DNA of 64,000 bases from Rhizobium terrae. GTDB lineage: Bacteria; Pseudomonadota; Alphaproteobacteria; Rhizobiales; Rhizobiaceae. The number at the start of each line of letters is the position of its first letter. Positions within the stretch are counted from its first letter, which is position 1. The notes below the pieces were generated by a model. It saw only the letters and a list, made by a program, of their open reading frames with translations, searched no databases and was not told where the DNA came from. Both the position numbers and the translations under genes were made by a program. The stretch covers positions 62,001 to 126,000 of the forward strand of contig NZ_QJKM01000005.1 of NCBI RefSeq assembly GCF_003425685.1, given 5' to 3'. Below, piece by piece: positions 45,040 through 54,341 of the stretch.

Positions 45040-45334
45040 GAACATTCGCGGTTATGCTGGCGATGGGGTACCGTCAAGGAAACGCTCGGCGTCCTCAACG
45101 ACTCCGTCATCCTCGGTGGAGAGATCATCAATCCGGGCGATATCGTCGCCGGCGACGCGGACGGGCTGGTGGTCGTACGACGCGAAGAGATACGGGAAGC
45201 AGCGAGGCTGTCGTGGGTACGCGAAGACGCCGAAGCCGGCTACATCAAAGCCTACAAGCAGGGGCAAATCGGCCATTGAAGTCAGCAAGCTCGAAGCCTT
45301 ATTGAAGGCGAAGGGTCTCATCGTCGATATCTGA
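45040..45334 (+). pseudogene. RraA-type aldolase C-terminal remnant
   Basis: A run of about 65 codons matches only the end of 4-carboxy-4-hydroxy-2-oxoadipate aldolase/RraA proteins: GTVKETLGVLNDSVILGGEI, then INPGDIVAGDADGLVVVRRE, then WVREDAEAGYIKAYKQGQ. The frame then breaks, and KLEALLKAKGLIVDI, a plausible original C terminus, continues in another frame to 45334. The N-terminal two thirds are missing or unrecognisable between 44693 and 45040. It is distinct from the intact RraA-like gene at 11111. Confidence 0.65.
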
Positions 45335-45386
45335 CGTCGAAGGCTGGTCGGCTTCCAACTCTTCCCTTGCCTGTCGGAGGTAATGA

Positions 45387-46154
45387 ATGACTTTTCCATT
45401 GTTTGATCTTTCGGGCCAGCGCGCTCTGGTAACGGGTTCGTCCCAGGGCATCGGTTTTGCCCTGGCGAAGGGATTGGCGGAACACGGCGCTGAACTCGTG
45501 CTCAACGGCCGCGATAAGGCGAAGCTCGCAGAGGCCGCCCGTCAGTTGAAGGACGTCGGTACCCCCGTATCCGTTTCCGATTTCGACGTGACGGATGCGG
45601 AGGCCGTCAAGCGGGGCGTCGATGTGATCGAACGGGAGGCCGGGCCGATCGACATCCTGATCAACAATGCCGGCATGCAGTTCCGTACGCCGCTGGAAGA
45701 CTTTCCCGTCGACCGATGGGAGCAGTTGCTGAAGACCAACATCTCCAGCGTCTTCTATGTCGGTCAGGCGGTGGCCCGGTACATGATCGGCCGCGGGCGC
45801 GGCAAGATCATCAACATCGCCTCCGTCCAGAGCGAGCTCGCGCGACCGGGCATCGCCCCCTACACGGCGACCAAGGGGGCGGTGAAGAACCTGACGCGCG
45901 GCATGTGCACCGACTGGGCGAAGCATGGCCTACAAGTCAATGCCATTGCGCCTGGCTATTTCAAGACGCCGCTCAATCAGGCGCTGGTCGACAGCGCCGA
46001 ATTCTCATCCTGGCTGGAGAAGCGGACGCCGGCGGCACGCTGGGGCAACGTTGAAGAACTGGTCGGCGCGGCCGTCTTTCTTTCCGGCAAGGCCTCCTCC
46101 TTCGTGAACGGACACATGCTCTATGTCGACGGCGGCATCACCACCTCTCTTTAA
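45387..46154 (+). CDS. SDR oxidoreductase, gluconate 5-dehydrogenase-like
   Basis: 255-residue short-chain dehydrogenase close to IdnO/Gno, which interconvert D-gluconate and 5-ketogluconate. It has TGSSQGIGFALAKGLAEHGA near residue 16, NNAG near 92, catalytic Ser in IASVQSE near 146, and YTATKGA near 159 with Tyr and Lys. APGYFKTPLNQALVDS near 190 and the C-terminal GHMLYVDGGITTSL are the hallmarks of the gluconate subgroup. The arginine after the second strand (NGRDKAK) fits NADPH use. GGAGG lies 9 bp before the ATG. Confidence 0.9.
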   Translation: MTFPLFDLSGQRALVTGSSQGIGFALAKGLAEHGAELVLNGRDKAKLAEAARQLKDVGTPVSVSDFDVTDAEAVKRGVDVIEREAGPIDILINNAGMQFRTPLEDFPVDRWEQLLKTNISSVFYVGQAVARYMIGRGRGKIINIASVQSELARPGIAPYTATKGAVKNLTRGMCTDWAKHGLQVNAIAPGYFKTPLNQALVDSAEFSSWLEKRTPAARWGNVEELVGAAVFLSGKASSFVNGHMLYVDGGITTSL

Positions 46155-46291
46155 GGGAACCGGCCATATCGGCCCGCTGAGGGACCGGCAGCCCTCGCCC
46201 GGCGCGTTGGTGCCGGACGCCCGGGCCCTGTATCGGGGACGATTATCCCTTGGCGGCGTGGCGACTTGCACATGACAGCCGCCGGTGCCAC

Positions 46292-46960
46292 ATGACTTCA
46301 ATGCTCCTGTCCCTTTCCAAGATCACCAAGTCCTACCAGACGGCGGAAGGCCCCATCCAGATACTGAAAGGTATCGATCTCCAGCTCGCCAGGACGGAAA
46401 GCGTGGCACTGACGGGCGAATCGGGCAGCGGCAAGAGCACGCTGCTCCATCTCGCCGGTGGCCTCGACCGTCCGGACGCGGGAACGATCGTCGTAAATGG
46501 CCGGGATATCGGCGCGCTCGACGACAGCGGCCGCGCCCGCTACCGCAGGAACGAGGTCGGCCTCGTCTTTCAGCAGTTCAACCTTATCCCCTCGCTCGAC
46601 GTGGCGGCGAACATCTCCTTTCATGCCAAGCTTGCAGGGCGCTTTGATCCCGACTGGGAGCATGAATTGATGCAGCAGCTCGGCCTCAGCCGATTGCTCG
46701 CCCGCTATCCCGAGCAACTTTCCGGCGGCCAGCAGCAGCGTGTCGCGATCGGGCGGACGCTCGCGGCGCGACCGTCTCTCGTTCTTGCCGACGAACCGAC
46801 GGGTAATCTCGACGAAGCCACGGGCGACGCGGTGCTCGACCTGATGCTGTCGCTCAGCAGAAGTGCGGGGTCAGCCCTTCTTCTGGTCACGCATTCGATG
46901 CGGCTCGCCGACAAGCTCGACCGTCGCGTCGTTCTGCGCGGCGGGAGGATCGTCGCATGA
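46292..46960 (+). CDS. ABC transporter ATPase, LolD/AttE-like
   Basis: 222-residue ATPase of the LolD/MacB/FtsE group, with GESGSGKSTLLHLAGGLDRPD near residue 42, the group's EVGLVFQQFNLIPSLDVAANI near 90, LSGGQQQR near 142 and VLADEPTGNLDEAT near 162. It partners the FtsX-type protein that follows with an ATGA overlap. With a CrtC-like lipocalin third in the operon, the set matches the AttEFGH-type system. ATG at 46292 is used; ATG 46301 is an alternative, and neither has a strong ribosome site. Confidence 0.88.
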   Translation: MTSMLLSLSKITKSYQTAEGPIQILKGIDLQLARTESVALTGESGSGKSTLLHLAGGLDRPDAGTIVVNGRDIGALDDSGRARYRRNEVGLVFQQFNLIPSLDVAANISFHAKLAGRFDPDWEHELMQQLGLSRLLARYPEQLSGGQQQRVAIGRTLAARPSLVLADEPTGNLDEATGDAVLDLMLSLSRSAGSALLLVTHSMRLADKLDRRVVLRGGRIVA

Positions 46961-49365
46961 AACAGGCGGCGTTTCTGGCGCTTCTTTCCCATTGGCGGCA
47001 CCGGCCGCTGCAGCTCGTCACTTTGATCCTCGGGATAACGCTCGCCACCGCGCTCTGGTCGGGCGTTCAAGCGATCAACGCGGAGGCAAGGGCAAGCTAT
47101 GCACGGGCCGCTTCGATCCTGGAGCAGAATGGCCTGCCGCAGCTGTTGCCGCGCGATGGCGGCTCGATCCCGACTGCAGTCTTCGCGAAGCTGCGGCGGG
47201 CCGGGTGGAGCGTATCTCCCGTTATCGAGGGCGACTACAGGTTCGGCCCGGTCCGGATCAGGCTGATCGGTGTCGATCCCCTGACCCTGCCGAATGAAGG
47301 CCCTGCATTTCCGATATCCGGCTCTTCCGAATTCGTGGATTTCGTCCACGGGGGAGGGCAGCTTGTCGTTTCACCGGCGACGGCCGTACGTCTCAAGGAC
47401 GTGGCTGCAATGCCCCTGAAGGTTTCCGGCGATATTCCCGACGATGCGGCTTTTACCGATATCGGAGTGGCCGACAGGCTGCTGAACAGGAGGGGCGCGC
47501 TGAGCAGGATCGTGATGGCGCCCGAGCAGCGGCCGGATCTGCCCGCGCTCGAAACGGTGGCTCCCGAACTTACGAGGCAGTCCGCAGGCGACAGACCGGA
47601 CGTGGCGCGGTTGACCGACAGCTTTCATCTGAACCTGACGGCCTTCGGTTTCCTCGCCTTCGTGGTCGGCCTGTTCATCGTCTACTCTGCGACCGGTCTC
47701 GCTTTCGAACAACGTCGAGCCACGTTCAGGACGCTTCGTTCCCTCGGCGTCTCGCTGAGGTCGTTGACGGCGATGCTGATCATCGAGATCACATCGTTCG
47801 CTTTTGTCTCCGGTCTGATGGGCGTGGTGATCGGGTATTTTGTGGCGTCGGCACTCTTGCCGGGCGTGGCTGCCACGCTGCGGGGACTCTATGGCGCAAG
47901 CGTTCCCGGTGCGTTGTCTCTCCGTCCCGAATGGTGGCTCGCCGGGATGGCAATGGCCGTGGCCGGGACTGCTCTCTCGTCAGTCCAAAGCCTGTGGCAG
48001 GTCCGGCGCATGCCGATCCTGACCGCGGCTCAACCGCGTGCCTGGGCTCGGGCATCCGCAACCGCCTTGCAGCTTCAATCGCTGGCAGGAGCGATTCTGC
48101 TGGGGCTCGCAATCAGCATGGCCTGGGCCGGCTCCGGACTGGCTTCTGGATTTGCAGTGCTGGGCGGTCTTCTGCTCGGTTCCGCCCTTCTGCTTCCTGC
48201 CTTCCTGTCGAAATCGCTGCAGCTTGCCGAAGGTCGGTCACGGAAAGCTCTGACCGTGTGGTTCTGGGCGGACACGCGGCTGCAACTGCCCGGTCTGTCA
48301 CTTGCGCTGATGGCGCTCCTCTTGGCGCTGGCGGCGAACATCGGGGTGGGAACGATGGTGTCGAGCTTCCGCCTGACCTTCCTTGGCTGGCTCGACCAGC
48401 GTCTTGCGGCGGAGCTTTACGTCACCGCCCGCGACGAGGACGAAGCGGCTCGCCTGCGGGATTGGCTGCCGCAGCATTCGAATGCCGTCCTGCCCATCTG
48501 GAGCATCGAGGGCAATATTCTCGGCGACCAATTGCAGATCTTCGGTGTGGCGGATGATTCCACCTACCGGGATCATTGGCCGCTGATCGGCGGAACGGCA
48601 GGCGTCTGGGATCGGGTTGCCGAAGGGCAGGGCGCTCTGGTGAACGAACAGCTATGGCGCGGCAAGGGCGTCCAACCCGGCCAGACGATCACGCTGCCGG
48701 GCGAATGGCCCGTTGCGGTCGTCGGTGTCTATTCCGATTACGGCAACCCCAGGGGCCAGGTCATCGTCGGTCTGGATGCTCTGGTCCGGCACTATCCGAA
48801 TGTCCCCAAGCTCCGATACGGGATCCGCGTCGATCCGGCCGCCGCTGCTGATCTGAAGCGGCAGATCGTACAGGAGTTCGGACTGCCGGGAAGCAACGTC
48901 GTAGAGCAGGATTCCCTCAAGCGGCAGTCACGAGCCGTGTTCGAGCAGACATTTGCCGTCACCGGGGCGCTCAACGTGCTGACGCTCGCGGTGGCAGGTT
49001 TTGCCATGTTCGCCAGCCTTCTGACGCTCTCCGGCATCCGGCTTCCGCAATTGGCTCCGGTCTGGGCCATGGGCCTGCGCCGCCGGGACCTTGCGCTTCT
49101 AGAGATCGCGCGGACGCTGGCCTTGTGGTTGGCGACCTTCGTTGCGGCGATCCCGGTGGGATTGGCGCTTGCCTGGGTGCTGCTTGCGATCGTCAACGTC
49201 GAGGCCTTCGGCTGGAAGCTGCCGATGACGATCTTTCCGGCGGATTGGCTGCGGCTTGGGGCGGTGGCCCTCGTCGCGGCGGTGTTGTCCGTACTGCTTC
49301 CGGTCAGGCGCCTGGCGACCGTCAATCCTGCCGATCTGCTAAGAGTATTTGCCAATGAACGCTAG
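46957..49365 (+). CDS. FtsX-like ABC permease (AttF/AttG-like, fused)
   Basis: 802-residue membrane protein with two FtsX/MacB-type domains. There is an N-terminal membrane helix and periplasmic region, then four membrane segments around residues 225-400. A second periplasmic part follows, with VNEQLWRGKGVQPGQTITLPG near 565, and a final set of three segments ends in ARTLALWLATFVAAIPVG and LPVRRLATVNPADLLRVF. This layout is that of lipid- or lipoprotein-handling mechanotransmission ABC systems rather than a substrate channel. Here the two permease halves, separate in some AttEFGH systems, are in one chain. It overlaps the next gene by 11 bp. Confidence 0.88.
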   Translation: MKQAAFLALLSHWRHRPLQLVTLILGITLATALWSGVQAINAEARASYARAASILEQNGLPQLLPRDGGSIPTAVFAKLRRAGWSVSPVIEGDYRFGPVRIRLIGVDPLTLPNEGPAFPISGSSEFVDFVHGGGQLVVSPATAVRLKDVAAMPLKVSGDIPDDAAFTDIGVADRLLNRRGALSRIVMAPEQRPDLPALETVAPELTRQSAGDRPDVARLTDSFHLNLTAFGFLAFVVGLFIVYSATGLAFEQRRATFRTLRSLGVSLRSLTAMLIIEITSFAFVSGLMGVVIGYFVASALLPGVAATLRGLYGASVPGALSLRPEWWLAGMAMAVAGTALSSVQSLWQVRRMPILTAAQPRAWARASATALQLQSLAGAILLGLAISMAWAGSGLASGFAVLGGLLLGSALLLPAFLSKSLQLAEGRSRKALTVWFWADTRLQLPGLSLALMALLLALAANIGVGTMVSSFRLTFLGWLDQRLAAELYVTARDEDEAARLRDWLPQHSNAVLPIWSIEGNILGDQLQIFGVADDSTYRDHWPLIGGTAGVWDRVAEGQGALVNEQLWRGKGVQPGQTITLPGEWPVAVVGVYSDYGNPRGQVIVGLDALVRHYPNVPKLRYGIRVDPAAAADLKRQIVQEFGLPGSNVVEQDSLKRQSRAVFEQTFAVTGALNVLTLAVAGFAMFASLLTLSGIRLPQLAPVWAMGLRRRDLALLEIARTLALWLATFVAAIPVGLALAWVLLAIVNVEAFGWKLPMTIFPADWLRLGAVALVAAVLSVLLPVRRLATVNPADLLRVFANER

Positions 49366-50428
49366 GTTCGCCGCCGTTGCCCTTGCCGCTCTTTCGACCG
49401 TCGCTCTTGGCCCTGCAAAGACAGATGCCCAAGGTTTCGCGGGGCTTGGCTCGAATGCGCAAGGGTTTGCCGTTCCCGAGCGTGGTTTCACGCTGTCCTT
49501 CCCGAAGGACCACGGGCCGCATAGCGGTTTCAGGATCGAGTGGTGGTATGTCACCGCCAATCTCCAGGCCGAGGGCGGCCGCCGGTTCGGGGCGCAATGG
49601 ACATTGTTCCGATCGGCGCTTGCACCGGGCGAGGGCCAAGGCTGGTCCACCCCTCAGATATGGATCGGACATGCGGCGGTCACGACGGCGGAGCGTCACT
49701 ACGTTGCGGAGCGGCTGGGACGGGGAGGGGTCGGGCAGGCGGGTATCGTCGCCGATCCTTTCGAGGCATGGATAGACGACTGGCAGATGAAGGCCATCGG
49801 GCCGGCGGGGAACGATCAACTGGGCCGCATCGACCTTCGAGCCAGCGGAAAAGACTTCAGCTATCGAATGACGCTGACAGCAAACGGGCCGGTAGTGCTC
49901 CAGGGCGACCAGGGTTATTCGGTGAAATCGTCTTCCGGACAAGCCAGCTATTACTATTCTCAGCCGTTCTACGAGGTCCAGGGCACGATCACGCTGGATG
50001 GGGAGCCAGTCACCGTTACCGGCAAAGCATGGCTCGACCGGGAGTGGTCGTCGCAACCTCTCGCGTCGAACCAGACCGGATGGGACTGGTTTTCGCTCCA
50101 TCTCGCCTCAGGCGAAAAGCTCATGGCATTCCGGCTGCGCGATACGGGGGGAGGTTTCGTATCTGCAAACTGGATCTCTGCCGACGGCAGGACCAACCCC
50201 TTGTCCTCGCAGGACGTCCTGCTCGAACCGTTGAGAACGGCGCAGGTGAATGGCCGGGATATTCCGGTTGCATGGCGGGTGAGAATCCCCAGCAAAGGCC
50301 TAGACGTCACGACCAGGCCACTCAACGACAATGCCTGGATGAACACCTATACGCCCTACTGGGAAGGCCCGATCTCGTTCGAGGGAAGCATGTCGGGCGA
50401 GGGGTATCTGGAGATGACAGGATACTGA
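49355..50428 (+). CDS. CrtC-like lipocalin-fold protein (AttH-like)
   Basis: 357-residue exported protein of the CrtC/AttH family (double lipocalin fold; the family includes carotenoid 1,2-hydratase and AttH). Signal peptide MNARFAAVALAALSTVALG, cleavage near TDA. Diagnostic blocks are HSGFRIEWWYVTANLQAEGGRRFGAQWTLFR near residue 60, YYYSQPFYEVQGTI near 200, KAWLDREWSSQPL near 222 and the closing YWEGPISFEGSMSGEGYLEMTGY. No carotenoid genes are nearby, so the role is probably as the periplasmic or outer-membrane partner of the ABC pair. ATG at 49355. Confidence 0.88.
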   Translation: MNARFAAVALAALSTVALGPAKTDAQGFAGLGSNAQGFAVPERGFTLSFPKDHGPHSGFRIEWWYVTANLQAEGGRRFGAQWTLFRSALAPGEGQGWSTPQIWIGHAAVTTAERHYVAERLGRGGVGQAGIVADPFEAWIDDWQMKAIGPAGNDQLGRIDLRASGKDFSYRMTLTANGPVVLQGDQGYSVKSSSGQASYYYSQPFYEVQGTITLDGEPVTVTGKAWLDREWSSQPLASNQTGWDWFSLHLASGEKLMAFRLRDTGGGFVSANWISADGRTNPLSSQDVLLEPLRTAQVNGRDIPVAWRVRIPSKGLDVTTRPLNDNAWMNTYTPYWEGPISFEGSMSGEGYLEMTGY

Positions 50429-50491
50429 CCTCTCGTAACCTGTAGAGCGGGGCGCGCTCGTTGCGCGCGGGATGCAGGGCTGGCAATGCCA

Positions 50492-50516
50492 GGAACTTTT
50501 CGCGCTACCGATGGTT
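50492..50516 (+). promoter_or_regulatory. EcfG-type promoter for small secreted protein gene
   Basis: GGAAC, 17 bp, GTTCG: the general-stress sigma consensus of Alphaproteobacteria. The predicted transcript would begin near 50523, leaving a leader of about 24 nt with CGGAGA before the ATG at 50547. Confidence 0.65.
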
Positions 50517-50546
50517 CGCGACATTCCAGAGGTCTCGGAGATACAC

Positions 50547-50840
50547 ATGGTTTTCAAACCGCTTGTCGCATGCATCTTCGTTGCTGCTTCCGCCGTTCCG
50601 GCGTACGCTCAAAATTCTTCAGCCGGAGCGCCATCGCAATATGGGGCGCCCTCGCAACGGCAGGGCAATGAGCCTACTGCGGGTTCCGAAGCGGTTCCGA
50701 CGGCCGATCCGGGGGTTACCAACAGCGTCACCGACGGCGAGGCTTGTACGACAGCGCCGGGAACATCCGCCCAACGGCCTAACACTCCAGGTTCACAAGC
50801 CGAACCGCAACCGCAGGCGCGCTGTAATGCCAAAAAATGA
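50547..50840 (+). CDS. Small secreted Pro/Gln-rich protein
   Basis: 97-residue protein with a clear Sec signal peptide (MVFKPLVACIFVAASAVPAYA). The mature part is low-complexity, rich in Ser, Ala, Pro, Gln and Gly, with two Cys (GEACTTAPG and QARCNAKK) that could form a disulphide. The ATG at 50547 is chosen over an upstream ATG (50472) because it gives the signal peptide and follows CGGAGA. A stress-type promoter precedes it. Function unknown; it overlaps the next small gene by 14 bp. Confidence 0.72.
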   Translation: MVFKPLVACIFVAASAVPAYAQNSSAGAPSQYGAPSQRQGNEPTAGSEAVPTADPGVTNSVTDGEACTTAPGTSAQRPNTPGSQAEPQPQARCNAKK

Positions 50841-51030
50841 TCACGCCCCAGTCAAACAGGAAGAGGCTGCTGCGGCCGGCCGAGCTGTTTTCCTGCTTGA
50901 GAAGTCACTGTTTCAGCAGGAAAAGGCCATCAGCCGGCTCATACTCCGAGGAGCGCCCATATCCGGCGAAGAGGCCAAGCTGCAGGCAACGCTGCAGGCT
51001 CTGCGTCAGCAGCGGCGCAGAACCCATTGA
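50827..51030 (+). CDS. Small helical protein, unknown function
   Basis: 67-residue cytoplasmic protein, mostly charged helix (AGRAVFLLEKSLFQQEKAISRLILRG, then GEEAKLQATLQALRQQRRR). The ATG at 50827 overlaps the end of the secreted-protein gene, so expression is probably coupled to the same stress promoter. No family recognised. Confidence 0.55.
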   Translation: MPKNDHAPVKQEEAAAAGRAVFLLEKSLFQQEKAISRLILRGAPISGEEAKLQATLQALRQQRRRTH

Positions 51031-51106
51031 ACGCCGGTCTGTTGAGCCGGGCGTCGCGTAAGGCGTAAGACAGGCATCTGCGGTTTATCCTGATATTCGG
51101 TCGGCT

Positions 51107-52045
51107 TTAAGGACGCGGAGTAGGCCGAGCCGGAAGCGACTTCACGTATCTGGCAATCGCGTCCCGGTCGCTTTGCGGCAGGGCGGCGGTGTTGGTGACG
51201 ACATCCGCCATGGACGATCCTACCCGACCATGGTCCGGTGTTTGGCCAGTCTTCAGCAGGTTCGCGATGTCGGCTTCTGTCCAGCGGCCGATCCGTTCCG
51301 GAGTGATGTTTGGAGCGAAACCGGAGCCTTCGGGATCGACGCCGCCGGCAAATCTCGTCTCCGGCTTGATGGCGCCGAGCATGTTGCGGCTGGAATGGCA
51401 CTCGGCACAATGGCCTAGTGTTTCGCTGAGATAGGCGCCACGATCCTGGTTCGCAGCGGCCGGCGCCTTACCCTCGTCGAAGAACATGAGCTTCCAGAGA
51501 CCGATGGCCCGGCGGAGGCGAAACGGGAGAGGCAGGTCGTGCGCAGGCGGTCGGCCCGCGACGGCTGGCAATGTGCGCAGATAAGCATAGAGGTCCCGAA
51601 TGTCCTCGAGGCTCATTCCGCTATAACTGGTATAGGGAAAGGCCGGATAGTAGTGCTGCCGGCCAGGCGATACGCCGGCTATCAGGGCATTGGCAAGGTC
51701 CGCAACGGACCACGACCCGATGCCATCCACCGGATCGGCGGAGATATTGGGGACCCGGAAGGTCCCATAAGGCGAGGCGAGCGCCAATCCCCCTCCGAGC
51801 TTTAGGGGATCCGTCTGTCCAGGTGTGGCATGGCAGGAGGAACAGTAGGCGGCCGCAAAAACAAGCCGACCGCGCGCGGCATCCCCGCTTCGCAAGCTCG
51901 CCTCATCCCTTGGGAAGCGCGGGATCGCGACGGTGAGCCAGAAAAGAGCCAATGTGGATGCCGTGGCTACCGCAAGAACCATCCAGCCCCAGGTGGAAAC
52001 TTCGACGTGTGGCCGGGATGGGCCGGAGGTGATTTCGGCAAGCAT
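51107..52045 (-). CDS. Membrane-anchored diheme cytochrome c
   Basis: 312-residue periplasmic electron carrier tethered by one N-terminal membrane segment (about 19-41). It has two c-type haem sites, CSSCH (68-72) and CAECH (213-217), each followed by a cytochrome c fold with Met/Pro regions (NITPERIGRWTEADIANLLKTGQTPDHG near 250). It resembles the cytochrome subunits of membrane dehydrogenases. The ATG at 52045 has GAGG upstream; a GTG at 52069 overlaps the upstream stop and is an alternative. It follows the pyruvate-oxidase-type gene directly, which suggests it accepts that enzyme's electrons (inference). Confidence 0.86.
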   Translation of the reverse strand: MLAEITSGPSRPHVEVSTWGWMVLAVATASTLALFWLTVAIPRFPRDEASLRSGDAARGRLVFAAAYCSSCHATPGQTDPLKLGGGLALASPYGTFRVPNISADPVDGIGSWSVADLANALIAGVSPGRQHYYPAFPYTSYSGMSLEDIRDLYAYLRTLPAVAGRPPAHDLPLPFRLRRAIGLWKLMFFDEGKAPAAANQDRGAYLSETLGHCAECHSSRNMLGAIKPETRFAGGVDPEGSGFAPNITPERIGRWTEADIANLLKTGQTPDHGRVGSSMADVVTNTAALPQSDRDAIARYVKSLPARPTPRP

Positions 52046-52065
52046 GGCGGCCTCACCGCACCTTC

Positions 52066-53868
52066 TCACGGGATTCCGGGAAGATCGGCGGTGGTCTCCG
52101 ATATTTCCAACTCGGCCTGCCTCGCTTCCATCATGTCGCGAAGGGGCGGGCGGGCGATGTTGGCTTCGATCGCCTCATGCCCCTGCGTCTCAGGAAGGGC
52201 CTTCCGGAAGTTCTTCGTGTAGTCCTTTGGCATCTTGGGCGGCATCATCGGCTCATATTTGTCGACGAAGGCCTGAATGATCACGGCGCCGTCCGTGGAA
52301 AAAGCCTGATCCAGAACGGATTCGATCTCGTCGAACCGGCGGATCGAAAAACCTCGGCCTCCCATGGCTTCCGCTGCCTTGGCGAAATCGATCGGGGCAA
52401 GTTCGCAGGCGAATTGCGGATTGCCGAGGAACATCATCTGTTCCCAGGCGATCTGGTTCAGCATGCCGTTGCAGATGACCAGCAGCTTGAGCGGCAGGCC
52501 GTGACGGACCGCCGTCGAGAATTCGCCGAGCTGCATTCCGAGGCCGCCATCACCCACCACCGCATAAAGCGGGCGACCCGGGTAAGCGATGCCTGCGGCG
52601 ATGGCATAAGGCAGGCCGGATGCCATCGAGGCGAGCGCGCCGGAGACCGCGAACTGGTTGCCGGTACCGACGTCGATATGCCGTGCGGCAAGTTCGGTGT
52701 TTTGGCCGGAGTCGGTGACCAGTATGCCGTCTTGGGTAATGCGCCTGCCGAATGCCCGCACGACTGCAGGGGCCTTCATCGGGGTAGCCTGATCCGTCTC
52801 CATCATTTCAAGCTTGCGGCGCCAGTCGTCCATCGCTGATCGTGTCTGCTCGAGAAATGAGTGGTCGGACTTGCGCTCAAGGCGGCTATTGAGAAGTCGA
52901 AGCGTGTCCTTGGCATCGCCGACGAGGCCGGCGTCCACGGGGAAACGGAGACCGATGCGCTGAGGATCGCTGTCGATCTGGACACCGCGGGCGGCTTCGG
53001 GTCTCGGATAATATTCGATGTAAGGAAAGGTCGAGCCAACAATGAGCACGGCGTCACACTCTTCCATGATCATCTGGGACGGCGCCGTGCCGAGAATTCC
53101 GATCCCGCCGGTCGAATGGAAATCGTCGTCGGCGAGCACCGCCTTGCCGAGCAGCGCCTTGGCGACCGGGGCGGCGAGCAGGGCCGCCGTCTCCCTCAAC
53201 TCCTCATGGGCGCCGAGCGCGCCGCGTCCGGCGAGGATTGCGACCTTCTCCGCCGCATTCAAAACCTTCGCTGCGCGATCCAGCTCCGCGTCGTCAGGCA
53301 CTTGCCGGCCCTTGAAGTAGCGGTTCGGAACATGCTTCGGCCTGTTGCGCTTCGAACGCGACTTTGCCTCCATTTCCTGGGTATCGCTGGCGATCGAGAG
53401 GTGGGCCACGCCGCGTCTCGCCAGGGCGGAACGGCATGCTAGGCTGGCCAGGTTTTCCATATGTGCGGCATCGCTGACCTGCGCATTGTAGATCGCGACA
53501 TTATCGAAGACCCGGGTCAGGTCGACATCCTGCTGGGTAAACGTCGCGATGAGGTCATGATACTGCATGCCGGTAATCGCCAGAACCGGCATCTGATCGA
53601 GCTTGGCATCATAGAGGCCCGTCAGCAGGTGCGTGCCGCCCGGTCCGGACGTTGCCAAGCATACGCCAAGCCTACCCGTAAATTTGGCATAGGCGCAGGC
53701 CATGAAGGCGGCCGATTCCTCATGGCGCACCTGAACGAAGGCGATCTCGTCCTGCCTTTTGCGCAATGCCTCCATAATGCCGTTGATACCGTCTCCGGGC
53801 AGGCCGAAAATGACCTTGACCTCCCAATCGATCAGCGTCTCGACGAGAATATCGGCGGCATTCGGCAT
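52066..53868 (-). CDS. Thiamine-diphosphate enzyme, pyruvate oxidase/dehydrogenase (quinone)-like
   Basis: 600-residue three-domain ThDP enzyme of the PoxB group. The N-terminal domain carries the activating Glu in VRHEESAAFMACAYAK (E50/E51). The central domain binds FAD (about 190-340). The C-terminal domain has the ThDP/Mg motif beginning GDGGLGMQLGEFSTA near 430 and ending at ICNGMLNQIAWEQ. PoxB converts pyruvate to acetate and CO2, passing electrons to quinone. The length and linked cytochrome gene support an electron-transfer enzyme rather than acetolactate synthase, but the substrate is not proven. Confidence 0.88.
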   Translation of the reverse strand: MPNAADILVETLIDWEVKVIFGLPGDGINGIMEALRKRQDEIAFVQVRHEESAAFMACAYAKFTGRLGVCLATSGPGGTHLLTGLYDAKLDQMPVLAITGMQYHDLIATFTQQDVDLTRVFDNVAIYNAQVSDAAHMENLASLACRSALARRGVAHLSIASDTQEMEAKSRSKRNRPKHVPNRYFKGRQVPDDAELDRAAKVLNAAEKVAILAGRGALGAHEELRETAALLAAPVAKALLGKAVLADDDFHSTGGIGILGTAPSQMIMEECDAVLIVGSTFPYIEYYPRPEAARGVQIDSDPQRIGLRFPVDAGLVGDAKDTLRLLNSRLERKSDHSFLEQTRSAMDDWRRKLEMMETDQATPMKAPAVVRAFGRRITQDGILVTDSGQNTELAARHIDVGTGNQFAVSGALASMASGLPYAIAAGIAYPGRPLYAVVGDGGLGMQLGEFSTAVRHGLPLKLLVICNGMLNQIAWEQMMFLGNPQFACELAPIDFAKAAEAMGGRGFSIRRFDEIESVLDQAFSTDGAVIIQAFVDKYEPMMPPKMPKDYTKNFRKALPETQGHEAIEANIARPPLRDMMEARQAELEISETTADLPGIP

Positions 53869-53931
53869 TGTCGGCTCCTCTTGAAGCTATTGCGGAACAA
53901 GGACAGTTCGGCCAGCGGGTTCAGATCGGTC

Positions 53932-54099
53932 CTACGGAATGGCCTCGCCGTGAATCGCGGAGGGATCGCCAGGTGTGAACAGAAAGAACCACGCCGCGGC
54001 CAGCAGGAGGGCGACGAGCAGAATGGTCATCACGAAGCGCAGCATGTTTGTGCTCGCCGTTTTCTCCGTCTTCTGGCGTTGTTTCTCCCGATCTTCCAT
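53932..54099 (-). CDS. Small single-pass membrane protein
   Basis: 55 residues: a charged N terminus (MEDREKQRQKTEKTAS), one membrane helix (MLRFVMTILLVALLLAAAWFF), and a short periplasmic tail. The ATG at 54099 follows AAGG about 11 bp upstream. It sits just upstream of the pyruvate-oxidase-type gene in the same direction, after two similar small membrane genes. Function unknown. Confidence 0.6.
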   Translation of the reverse strand: MEDREKQRQKTEKTASTNMLRFVMTILLVALLLAAAWFFLFTPGDPSAIHGEAIP

Positions 54100-54341
54100 G
54101 AAATGTGAACCTTGGAAGGGCGCTAAAGTTTCATGGCGCCAAGCGATTTCGTTGGCCTGTCGAACTCGTCGACGAGCGAATGAAAACCGAGCTTGAGGTG
54201 GGCGAAGGTTCCGGATCGAGCGGCGAGGAAAGGAGCCGCACGGATATCTTCGGAATATGGTTGCCGACGCGAAGAGTTTTTGACCATGTCGGCCCAGCCT
54301 TTGCGCGAGCGGCAGGTTGAGTTCCGGCATGGAACGCGGTG

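Noticed and set aside
54171..54220. GGAAC ... GTT on the minus strand before the 55-aa membrane protein gene
   Set aside because: The spacer is 20 bp, outside the range for EcfG-type promoters.
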